45,235 nucleotides of DNA, taken from positions 1-45,235 of the forward strand of contig JADHWJ010000007.1 in the NCBI GenBank assembly GCA_016783545.1, in the 5' to 3' direction. The stretch is from Candidatus Aenigmatarchaeota archaeon. Lineage in GTDB: Archaea > Aenigmatarchaeota > Aenigmatarchaeia > QMZP01. Below the pieces are notes generated by a model. That model searched no databases. It was not told where the DNA came from and worked only from the letters and a program-made list of their open reading frames with translations. Made by a program: the position numbers and the translations under genes. Below are positions 1-6,622 of the stretch, in pieces (position 1 is the stretch's first letter; each line of letters starts with the position of its first letter).

Positions 1-119
1 GAAGTGAGTTCTATTCTTTGGGATAATACAATTCTCTGTTTTCTTGGAAATTTGTTAACAGTAGGATATATCCATTTAACCAAATCATATGCTTTCTGAA
101 AGAGCAAACTATATGACAT
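1..119 (-). CDS. avd: Avd-like accessory protein of a DGR (N-terminal part only)
   Basis: Reading leftwards from the ATG at 117-119, an open frame runs off the window edge (39 codons visible). It begins MSYSLLFQKAYDLVKWIYP and continues VNKFPRKQRIVLSQRIE. The pattern of an N-terminal helix, a K-FP-x-x-R turn and an R-I-E helix is that of bAvd / S23-like four-helix-bundle proteins, which bind the reverse transcriptase and the template RNA of diversity-generating retroelements. The TR lies immediately upstream and the target gene further upstream on the same strand, the classic target-TR-avd-RT order. An in-frame ATG at 143 and another at 272 (inside the TR) are alternative starts; 119 is chosen because family members start close to this point. 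The rest of avd and the RT should lie beyond position 1. Confidence 0.8.
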   Translation of the reverse strand, partial: MSYSLLFQKAYDLVKWIYPTVNKFPRKQRIVLSQRIELT

Positions 120-147
120 AAGTATAAACTGTCCAGACAGCATTGAA

Positions 148-276
148 CTATTCACAGGAGAACGACCAATCCTGTTGTTCAGGTCAAATGTCTCTGATTT
201 CCTGTTGTCAGGATTCCTGTTGGCGTTCAAGTTGAACCGACCATTATCAGAGTTGAAGAACCTACGGCTCATGATA
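148..276 (-). repeat. DGR template repeat (TR)
   Basis: This 129-nt segment is a near copy of 607-714, the 3' end of the target gene. On the minus strand it reads like coding sequence rich in AAC/AAT codons, the hallmark of a DGR template whose adenines are mutagenised. Over the 108 aligned positions there are 10 substitutions to VR; nine are at TR adenines (TR plus-strand positions 151, 175, 203, 205, 206, 221, 227, 233, 244) and one at a cytosine (204). TR also carries 21 nt (about 181-201) that VR lacks. Both outer ends are otherwise identical, and similarity stops abruptly at 148 and 276. Confidence 0.93.
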
Positions 277-602
277 TAATCTTATAGCCCGATTACCGAA
301 TACATCACTGTTAATATTCATCTATTGATGCGCACCATAACTTTAGCTTCACTTTATAATATTCTACTATTGATATTGAATTTTATGACATAGACAACCT
401 ATGCGCTATAACCAGGCATGTAGTTCAGGCACACGCTAGGCAATGTCAACAGCTAAATCAGTGATTCAACTGTCATAGGCACTGCGTCCTTGGACACACC
501 TACACTGGTGCATAACTGTCTGGGACAGCTGCCCCTACTCTTAGGGACAATAAAGAATTGTATAATATAACTTATATCTTACTCCTGCCTCGCTCCGCTC
601 GG
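277..602. other. Spacer between DGR target gene and TR, GC-richer and hairpin-containing
   Basis: No convincing coding frame is seen. The stretch from about 400 to 550 is richer in G and C than the surrounding DNA and holds short inverted repeats: CTGTC/GACAG at 516-520 and 524-528, CCCTA/TAGGG at 533-537 and 542-546, and GTCC/GGAC near 486-495. A GC-rich imperfect palindrome (about 586-605) directly follows the VR, where several known DGRs carry a hairpin that promotes homing. A role as part of the template RNA or as a homing hairpin is inference. Confidence 0.45.
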
Positions 603-1382
603 CTACCTACTCACAGGAGAACGACCAATCCTGCTGTTCCCAGCGTCAGGATTCCTGTCGGCGTCCAAGTAGAACCGACCACTATCAGAGTTGAAGAACC
701 TACGGCTCATGATAACTTTTCCTTCATATTCATTTCTGCCCCATGAATATGATACTGCATCTCTTGCAAACTCTTCATCTGCTCCAATATCCACCCATGT
801 TCTTTCAGCAGTTTTTCTATCTGGGTTTGTTTTTATTGGAACTCCGTCTTCATCATAAGAACCATCGCATGTTCTTTCTGCATAACCGTTGGCTGGCCAA
901 AGCTTTGGTTTTCTTTCCCCGCCTTTGACTTCTTTTATTATTCCATTTTCAATTACAAGAAGTTCAGGCCTGTTTATAAGCAGAACTCTTTTATAACCTT
1001 CTGGGGCAGGTTTTGATTTGTCTCCGTTGTCAAAATCAACAACAGTCTCTAGTATGTTTCCATGGCCAATTCTGTCGAATTTGTGGCTTAGGTATTCTCT
1101 CTGAGGTTCTGTTAGTCCTATTGCACCTCTTCTTGAAAGTAGATAAATGTTAAATAATGCAACCTCTCCTCCCAGTGTTAAAGAACCTTCTTTGAAAAGA
1201 TCTTCAAAAGTTTTTCCATAGCCTTCTGTTTCACTAACTGTTCCTTCAAATGAGAGCGGCTTTAAGTCTCTTGGTTTCAGTGTCTGTTCTTCAAAACCAT
1301 AGGTTTTGACTGTTTTTCTTTCTTCATGGCCTAGTGGAAGCTCGCTCATATTAAAGTATACGCCTGAATTTTCTGTTGACAT
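603..1382 (-). CDS. DGR target protein with C-terminal variable region
   Basis: 259 residues, no signal peptide and no membrane segment, so probably cytoplasmic. The N-terminal ~145 residues match no family I recognise. The C-terminal ~110 residues contain W-P-A-N-G-Y-A, SYSWGRNEYEG and a final R-F-F-N-S-D-S-G-R-F-Y block, resembling the C-type-lectin/formylglycine-generating-enzyme fold common in DGR targets; the fold assignment is inference. Residues from about 223 to the end are encoded by the VR. A TATA-like box on the minus strand lies about 25 nt before the ATG, so the mRNA is probably leaderless. The displayed residues in the VR are expected to contact an unknown ligand. Confidence 0.88.
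   Translation of the reverse strand: MSTENSGVYFNMSELPLGHEERKTVKTYGFEEQTLKPRDLKPLSFEGTVSETEGYGKTFEDLFKEGSLTLGGEVALFNIYLLSRRGAIGLTEPQREYLSHKFDRIGHGNILETVVDFDNGDKSKPAPEGYKRVLLINRPELLVIENGIIKEVKGGERKPKLWPANGYAERTCDGSYDEDGVPIKTNPDRKTAERTWVDIGADEEFARDAVSYSWGRNEYEGKVIMSRRFFNSDSGRFYLDADRNPDAGNSRIGRSPVSR
607..714 (-). repeat. DGR variable repeat (VR), 3' end of the target gene
   Basis: The last 36 codons of the target gene. Compared with TR, Asn codons have become Ser (AAT to AGT), Tyr (AAC to TAC), Asp (AAC to GAC, twice), Ala (AAC to GCT) and Ser (AAC to AGC), and an Arg codon has become Gly (AGG to GGG). Non-adenine positions are almost all conserved. The repeat runs to the stop codon, as expected for a target with a C-type-lectin-like variable domain at its C-terminus. 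VR is 21 nt (seven codons) shorter than TR, in frame. Confidence 0.93.
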
Positions 1383-1400
1383 AATTATGATTGAAGTTAT

Positions 1401-1414
1401 GCCTTTTAAATGTT
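1401..1414 (-). promoter_or_regulatory. TATA-box promoter of the DGR target gene
   Basis: On the minus strand the AACATTTAAAAGGC stretch is an archaeal TATA-like element centred about 25 nt before the ATG at 1382, implying a leaderless transcript. Confidence 0.55.
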
Positions 1415-1466
1415 ATTCTCCCGTTAATTGACAAAAAATAGAAATATTGCACCACATATCACAGGT

Positions 1467-2009
1467 TCATTGCCTTACTTTCTCACTACCTTTACCTTTA
1501 TTTCTCAAACCACGGCTTTTCTTCTCTGCAGATGTAAGACCTCTAAAAGCTCTTCCTTTTTGCTTATCAGAACAAATCCATTTAATATTTCTGTCTTTTT
1601 TTATAACAGGATGATTAGGATCTACCAATATACATTCAAACCACTTATGTGTACCGTCTTCACCCACATAATAACTGTTAAGAACTCTTAAGTTTGGATA
1701 GCTTCTTGACACTTTCCTCTCAGCAACAGCCTGTTTGGATGTATTCAAACTGAAATATCTTCCTGATTTTTTAGGCACTCTTCCACCAGACACTTTTGGT
1801 CTCTTTCTCCTGCCTTTTTTTATCCTCACTCGTGCAATAATAAACCCCTGTTTGGACTTATAACCAAGACTCCTAGCTCTATCCAATCTTGTGGGCCTAT
1901 CCATTCTTACAACCGTTCCTTCTTCTCTCCACTTAATAAGCCTATCTTTTTGAACTTTGCCAAGATTTTCCATTGGCTTTCTCCAGAGTTTTGCAATATA
2001 TTTGTGCAT
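1467..2009 (-). CDS. rpl15e: Ribosomal protein eL15 (L15e)
   Basis: A large-subunit ribosomal protein of archaea and eukaryotes. The opening [12 protein letters not shown], the basic central part ([14 protein letters not shown]) and the conserved [17 protein letters not shown] segment identify eL15; the C-terminal [11 protein letters not shown] is also typical. Start chosen at ATG 2007-2009 because family members begin M-x-K-Y-I; an in-frame ATG three codons upstream (2018) is possible. Length about 180 residues, as usual. It stands alone here, separated from the large ribosomal cluster, and is divergent from the small membrane protein gene that follows. Confidence 0.95.
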   Translation of the reverse strand: MHKYIAKLWRKPMENLGKVQKDRLIKWREEGTVVRMDRPTRLDRARSLGYKSKQGFIIARVRIKKGRRKRPKVSGGRVPKKSGRYFSLNTSKQAVAERKVSRSYPNLRVLNSYYVGEDGTHKWFECILVDPNHPVIKKDRNIKWICSDKQKGRAFRGLTSAEKKSRGLRNKGKGSEKVRQ

Positions 2010-2119
2010 AATAACCATTTTTACATTAATTAAATTATTTATGATGTTATTAAAGGGGTATTATAGATATATAAATGTTATTAATAATAAACTAATATTC
2101 ATAAAAATAAGGAGTTTAT

Positions 2120-2392
2120 ATGCACGCTGCAGTAAAAGTATTGGTAGGACTTATACTGATAATAATTGGTCTTGGATTTTTCGTTGACGAAGTAACAGGC
2201 GTAATAAGCAAATATCCAGGAATACCTGCAATAAAATGGCTTACAAACTTTGTAGTGGTTCTTACAGGTGTAATACCGGTATTGTTAATATTAATTGGGC
2301 TATTTGTTGTCTGGCTTGAACTTGACGAATTAAAGACCGAAAAAGAGCTTAAAAAAGAAGAAGAGTCCGAGAAGAAAGAAGAAGGGGAATAA
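2120..2392 (+). CDS. Small two-helix membrane protein
   Basis: 90 residues of unknown family. Two hydrophobic segments are seen: residues about 5-23 (VLVGLILIIIGLGFF) and about 42-66 (FVVVLTGVIPVLLILIGLFVVW), followed by a highly charged Lys/Glu tail of about 20 residues. A Shine-Dalgarno-like AAGGAG lies 7 nt before the ATG, supporting the start. The short loop between helices contains two prolines and glycines (YPGIPAIKW). Probable inner-face tail; function unknown. Confidence 0.7.
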   Translation: MHAAVKVLVGLILIIIGLGFFVDEVTGVISKYPGIPAIKWLTNFVVVLTGVIPVLLILIGLFVVWLELDELKTEKELKKEEESEKKEEGE

Positions 2393-2490
2393 TCCTATTC
2401 TTTTTCTTTATTTTATTTGTTCTACAATAGACGATTCTCTCTTTTGAAGGTTTAAATATATTCATTTGTATAATTTTCCTATGGTGGCTT

Positions 2491-4482
2491 ATGACTGAGC
2501 TTCTTTGCGAATCTACAAGTTTTTGTGCAGGTTGTGGGGTTTCAATAGCTATAAGGCTGATTTCAAAGGGGTGTCCGGAAAATGTTATAGTTTCTCAAGC
2601 AACAAGTTGTGCTGAAGTTTGCACAAGCATATACCCAAAAACCAGCTGGAATGTTCCATGGGTGCATGCAGCATTTGAAACAGCCGCATCTGTTGCTTCA
2701 GGTATTGAAGCTGCTGTAAAAAAGCTTGGTAAGGACTGGAAAGTGCTCGCAATAGCAGGTGATGGTGGAACAGCTGATATAGGCTTTCAAGCCTTATCAG
2801 GTATGTTGGAAAGAGGGCATAAAGTCACGTTCGTATGCGTAGATAACGAGTCGTATTCTAACTGTCTAAGCCTTTCTACAACTGTAATGACAAAAAATGG
2901 ACTTAAGAAAATAACTGAAATTAAAAAAGGTGATGAAATATATGCCTTTGACCAAAAAAATTATCAGTTGGTTATTAAAAAATGTGATGGTGTATTTGAT
3001 AACGGGAAGAAACGGGTATTTGAAATAGAAACATTACATCACAACATAAAAGCGACATCAAACCATCCATTTTTAGTTCTAGAACACAATGGGCGTGGCA
3101 AATCAAATGGATTTGTATGGAAAACATTATCCAAATTAAGAAAAGGTGATGAAATAGTAGTTCTAAAAAATTTAGATGAAGGGAATTCATATACTTTTAA
3201 ACCAACCAAAATCTCCAGAAAAGGTGACTATAAAGTAAATAAAATAAATCATTCAATTATTCCAAAAAAATCAAGCAAAGAATTGATGGAGTTTCTAGGT
3301 ATCTATGTTGGTGATGGTTGGGTTCGTTCAGGAAAAGGTAGAACAGAAACCGGATTTTCAGTCCCAGAAGATAATAAAACCAGAAAAAGACTATTGAAGC
3401 TAATTGACAACGTATTTGAAGCAAAATCAACCACATCAAAGAATGAAGTTCATATACAATCAATAAATGTTTCTATGTTTATTCGTTCATTGGGGTTAGG
3501 GAAAGGTTCAAAAAATAAAACAATACCAAGTTGGATATTTACATTACCAATCGAAGAAAGAGAAGCATTTATTAAAGGTCTTTTGGCTTCAGATGGCTAT
3601 ATTAGCAATAAAACTAGTATGAGATATGTCTCAGTGAGTTATGATTTGCTTAAGAGATTAAGATTATTACTACAAACAATGGATTATAGAGTAGGGAAAA
3701 TTCATTGGAGAAAAACTCCAAAAGGTACCCATTGTGTTTATAGAAAATTATTAAAAGATTCGTGGAGTGGGTATGTTTGTTTTAGTAAAAAACATAATTG
3801 GAATATAAAAGATTATAGCTCTCAATATCGTTATCAAAATTTTCTCATAGAAAATAAACATTTCAACACTGAGATTATAAAATCTAAAAAACCATGTGGC
3901 ATTGAACCTACATTAGATCTAAGAATTGAAGGAGAACATAATTTCATTGCAGATGGTATAGTTGTTCATAATACCGGTGTCCAGCGTTCAGGTGCAACAC
4001 CATACGGTGCATGGACAACAACATCTCCTCCTGGAAAAGAGAATCCAATAGGTAACAAAACATTCAAAAAACCCATAGCAGAAATTGCAGCTGCTCATGG
4101 TATTCCATATGTGGCCACAGCGTCTATTGCATATCCTGCTGATTTAATAGAGAAAACAAAAAAGGCTTTTGAAAACCAGCCGTCGTTTTTGCACATACAC
4201 TGCCCATGCCCGGTTGGCTGGAAATCTGACACAGCAAAGGTTGTGGGAACAGCAAAACTCGCAGTTGAAACAGGAATGTGGGCTCTTTTTGAGATAAATA
4301 ACGGCCAAATGGTAATTACCAAAAGGGTTGGAAAAAAGAAGCCTATAGAAGAATATCTTGCAGGCCAGGGTAGATTTAAGCATATTCTTGGGAATAAAGA
4401 AGAGATTAAGAAGATACAAAAACATATAGATTCTGAATGGGAAAGATTCGAAAGAATAGAAAAATCTGGCACTAGGTTCTAA
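2491..4482 (+). CDS. porB: Pyruvate/2-oxoacid:ferredoxin oxidoreductase beta subunit, intein-interrupted
   Basis: The beta subunit of 2-oxoacid:ferredoxin oxidoreductase binds thiamine diphosphate and an Fe-S cluster; with alpha/gamma/delta subunits it oxidises pyruvate to acetyl-CoA. The N-terminal extein (residues 1-124) has the cluster ligands CAGCG and the TPP/Mg motif GDGGTADIG ... DNESYSN. An intein (residues 125-494) follows, and the C-extein resumes with TGVQRSGATPYGAW. The spliced protein would be 293 residues, the normal family size. No porA, porG or porD lies beside it, so the partners are encoded elsewhere. A TATA-like element (about 2451-2459) precedes the start with a very short leader. 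The annotation as PorB rather than another 2-oxoacid class rests on overall similarity. Confidence 0.93.
   Translation: MTELLCESTSFCAGCGVSIAIRLISKGCPENVIVSQATSCAEVCTSIYPKTSWNVPWVHAAFETAASVASGIEAAVKKLGKDWKVLAIAGDGGTADIGFQALSGMLERGHKVTFVCVDNESYSNCLSLSTTVMTKNGLKKITEIKKGDEIYAFDQKNYQLVIKKCDGVFDNGKKRVFEIETLHHNIKATSNHPFLVLEHNGRGKSNGFVWKTLSKLRKGDEIVVLKNLDEGNSYTFKPTKISRKGDYKVNKINHSIIPKKSSKELMEFLGIYVGDGWVRSGKGRTETGFSVPEDNKTRKRLLKLIDNVFEAKSTTSKNEVHIQSINVSMFIRSLGLGKGSKNKTIPSWIFTLPIEEREAFIKGLLASDGYISNKTSMRYVSVSYDLLKRLRLLLQTMDYRVGKIHWRKTPKGTHCVYRKLLKDSWSGYVCFSKKHNWNIKDYSSQYRYQNFLIENKHFNTEIIKSKKPCGIEPTLDLRIEGEHNFIADGIVVHNTGVQRSGATPYGAWTTTSPPGKENPIGNKTFKKPIAEIAAAHGIPYVATASIAYPADLIEKTKKAFENQPSFLHIHCPCPVGWKSDTAKVVGTAKLAVETGMWALFEINNGQMVITKRVGKKKPIEEYLAGQGRFKHILGNKEEIKKIQKHIDSEWERFERIEKSGTRF
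2863..3972 (+). mobile_element. Intein in PorB with LAGLIDADG homing endonuclease
   Basis: 370 residues. It begins with Cys1 (CLSLSTTVMTKNG, block A), has the block B motif TSNHPF, two LAGLIDADG helices (LMEFLGIYVGDGW and EAFIKGLLASDGY, both with acidic residues intact), and ends FIADGIVVHN with the penultimate His and terminal Asn. The +1 residue of the C-extein is Thr. It sits between Asn and Thr of the N-T-G segment of the TPP/Mg-binding motif, so the precursor cannot fold an active site until splicing. The endonuclease looks functional by its motifs. Confidence 0.93.
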
Positions 4483-4553
4483 AATCCCACAAATATGGGA
4501 AAGCTTTAAATACCCTTATTACTAATTATAGCATCTGAGTACGGAGTGATATT

Positions 4554-4751
4554 ATGAATTTTGAAATAGTTTGTAGAAAAGTGGAACATCTTACTACTTT
4601 AGGAGTAGATTCAGATTTAATAATGAATGCTACCAAGTCAGCTGGCACTGAATTCGCATCAGAGTATAGAACTTCATCCGAAGGTTATAATAATGCTTAT
4701 TATAGCCATGTTTACCATGCATTGTCAGTACTACAAGCAGAGTATATATAA
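4554..4751 (+). CDS. Hypothetical 65-residue protein
   Basis: No family recognised. The sequence is soluble and mixed (two Tyr-rich helices near the C-terminus, NAYYSHVYHALSVLQ). Evidence for being real: a good GGAGTGAT Shine-Dalgarno 4 nt before the ATG, a TATA-like TTTAAATA at about 4504-4511, and a hairpin terminator right after the stop. It is the last plus-strand gene before the convergent ftsZ. Confidence 0.6.
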   Translation: MNFEIVCRKVEHLTTLGVDSDLIMNATKSAGTEFASEYRTSSEGYNNAYYSHVYHALSVLQAEYI

Positions 4752-4762
4752 AAATTAAATCA

Positions 4763-4781
4763 GGAGCAGATTAACTGCTCC
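4763..4781. terminator. Bidirectional hairpin between convergent genes
   Basis: Perfect inverted repeat GGAGCAG / CTGCTCC (7-bp arms, ATTAA loop) between the stop of the 65-residue gene and the stop of ftsZ (4791). Its symmetrical position between two convergent genes suggests a shared transcription end. Confidence 0.5.
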
Positions 4782-4790
4782 AATAAATTC

Positions 4791-5903
4791 TTACAAGATT
4801 ATTGGTATTCCAAGTTCTTGTGTGTAGTCTTTCTTTTGTGACTCTGTCATTACTGCAGGTCCTAAAATCCATGGGCTCTTGACCCCGGTTACTATTGTTA
4901 TTACTCTTATTTTTCCTTGAAATTCAGGGTCTATTCTACTACCCCATATCACATGCGCACTTGGGTTTAACTGTTTAGAGACAAACTCTCCCACCACATT
5001 CACTTCATCCAGTCTCATATCCGGACCACCTGTCACATGTATCAATGCACCTGTACCTCCTTCATAACTGACTTCAAGCAATGGATTTGACATTGCCTTT
5101 GTTACTGCATCTTCTGCTCTGTTTTCAGAGTTTGATTCACCAAAGCCAACGGTTGATACACCACCAGATCTCATTATTGCTTTCACATCTGCGTAGTCTA
5201 GATTCACAAGACTTGGTTCTGCTATTGTTTCTGTCACTCCTTTTATTGTAGATGCTATGAGGTTATCTGCAACGCCGAATGCCTGCTGTACTGGCAGGTC
5301 TCCTGCTATTTTTAATAACCTATCGTTTTCTATTACAATTACTGTATCACATACCTGTCTTAGACTGTGCAATCCTTCTTCTGCCTTTCCTATTCTTGCA
5401 CCCTCTATCTTAAAGGGCATTGTTACACATCCTATTACTATTGCGCCCATTTCTTTTGCAATTTTTGCAACAACGGGTCCAGCGCCTGTTCCTGTTCCTC
5501 CACCGAGTCCTGATATGAGGAATACCATATCTGTTTCTTCAAGTAGTTTTTTCAGCTCTCTTTCACTTTCTTCAGCTGCTTTCCTGCCAACTTCAACATA
5601 TCCTCCACTACCAAGGCCTTTTGTTGCTTCCTTTCCTATTAGAATTTTTTTGTCTGCATTTGTTATCTGCAAATGCTTTACATCTGTATTTAGTGCTATT
5701 GTCTGTGCACCGTTTATACCCATATTAGTTAGCCTCGTGACACAGTTGTTGCCTGCACCACCAACACCTACTACAAGTATTCTTGCTTCTTTCACATCAA
5801 CACCAAACTCCTCTTGAATGGGTTGTTTAGAAACTGCTTCTTGTTTCTCTTCCTCCTTTTTCTCAAAAACTCTCTCAAATACATCTTGGACCAAAGGTTC
5901 CAT
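4791..5903 (-). CDS. ftsZ: Cell division protein FtsZ
   Basis: Tubulin-like GTPase that polymerises into the cytokinetic ring. Seen: the nucleotide-binding start ILVVGVGGAGNN (residues 42-53), the tubulin signature GGGTGTG (134-140), and the T7 loop NLDYADV (234-240) with the catalytic aspartates. A ~35-residue acidic/Lys-rich N-terminal extension precedes the core. The protein is 370 residues and ends GIPIIL. A strong Shine-Dalgarno (GGGAGGTG) precedes the ATG and a TATA-like element lies at about 5959-5973, so unlike many neighbours this mRNA has a leader. It is not embedded in a cell-wall cluster. Only one FtsZ is in the window. Confidence 0.97.
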   Translation of the reverse strand: MEPLVQDVFERVFEKKEEEKQEAVSKQPIQEEFGVDVKEARILVVGVGGAGNNCVTRLTNMGINGAQTIALNTDVKHLQITNADKKILIGKEATKGLGSGGYVEVGRKAAEESERELKKLLEETDMVFLISGLGGGTGTGAGPVVAKIAKEMGAIVIGCVTMPFKIEGARIGKAEEGLHSLRQVCDTVIVIENDRLLKIAGDLPVQQAFGVADNLIASTIKGVTETIAEPSLVNLDYADVKAIMRSGGVSTVGFGESNSENRAEDAVTKAMSNPLLEVSYEGGTGALIHVTGGPDMRLDEVNVVGEFVSKQLNPSAHVIWGSRIDPEFQGKIRVITIVTGVKSPWILGPAVMTESQKKDYTQELGIPIIL

Positions 5904-6171
5904 ATCTCACACCTCCCTTAAATCATGCCACGTTAAGATGAGATTACTCTCAACACAGCATGTTAAATATATTGACTTGAACATATACATCCAAATCGCG
6001 AAATCTTTATTAATAAAGATTTCAAATATTAACTAATCTTTTTTGTAAGAAAAAGTCCAAAATTCCCCCAGACTAATTCAATCCCCCAATTGAATGCAGT
6101 CTACTAATTCTAACACGGTTTAAAATATGTTGAATTATTTTTGTATTTATTATTTATAAAGTTTATGAAAA
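5904..6171. promoter_or_regulatory. ftsZ upstream region with palindromes
   Basis: 268 bases without a gene. It holds the ftsZ TATA element and ribosome-binding site, a perfect 24-nt palindrome at 6000-6023 (half-site GAAATCTTTATT), and a two-tier hairpin at 6070-6102 (outer AGACT/AGTCT, inner ATTCAAT/ATTGAAT with a C-rich loop). The hairpin could end transcription from the gene at 6172-6582 on the same strand; the palindrome looks like an operator for a dimeric regulator. Both roles are inference. Confidence 0.45.
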
Positions 6172-6582
6172 TTAGATCTCAGTGCATCCAGAACCCTTGG
6201 TGCATACATAGCTAACAACTGTTTCTATTCCTTTGCCGTTTATTGTAAATTTTATGGTAGCTGGGTTTGGTGTTTCCTCACCCCTACCAGCATCCCTGCA
6301 GTTAAAACTACTTTCCTGTGATATGCTTTCTATATTTACTGAAAACCCAGTATTCGGGGATTGTTTTTTTATAAATCCTGCAAGCTCTGTTAATTCTCTA
6401 CATGTGAAATCTTTTTCCACAGCATCGCTTAGTATATTTTTTATGTTCTGTATCATATGAAAATCATCTTCCAATATAGATGAAGAGAGATCAATTGCAA
6501 AACCCTGTAACAATGACTGCTGAACAGCAAAAACTAAAACAACAAGAAATATTGTTGTCACAATAAACATCTGGCCCTTCAT
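6172..6582 (-). CDS. Membrane-anchored protein with pilin-like N-terminus
   Basis: 136 residues. It starts MKGQMFIVTTIFLVVLVFAVQ: a short basic end, a G-Q-M-F motif and one hydrophobic helix, then a ~115-residue domain outside. This KGQxF plus helix arrangement recurs in archaeal pilin-like or surface proteins, but I cannot name the family. Four cysteines (CRELT, NCRD, VCTKGSGC) lie in the outer part and could form disulfides. It precedes ftsZ on the same strand with a 268-nt gap. Confidence 0.7.
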   Translation of the reverse strand: MKGQMFIVTTIFLVVLVFAVQQSLLQGFAIDLSSSILEDDFHMIQNIKNILSDAVEKDFTCRELTELAGFIKKQSPNTGFSVNIESISQESSFNCRDAGRGEETPNPATIKFTINGKGIETVVSYVCTKGSGCTEI

Positions 6583-6622
6583 ACTTCATTATTTGTTTTC
6601 TTGATTAAAGAATTATTGGAAG

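Noticed and set aside
603-714. Simple gene duplication as the explanation of the TR/VR pair
   Set aside because: Nine of ten differences fall at template-strand adenines and the copy lies next to an avd-like gene; random divergence would not be limited to one base.
5257-5817. 186-residue frame opposite ftsZ
   Set aside because: Low-complexity Ser/Pro/Phe content typical of the antisense frame of a real gene; no start signals.
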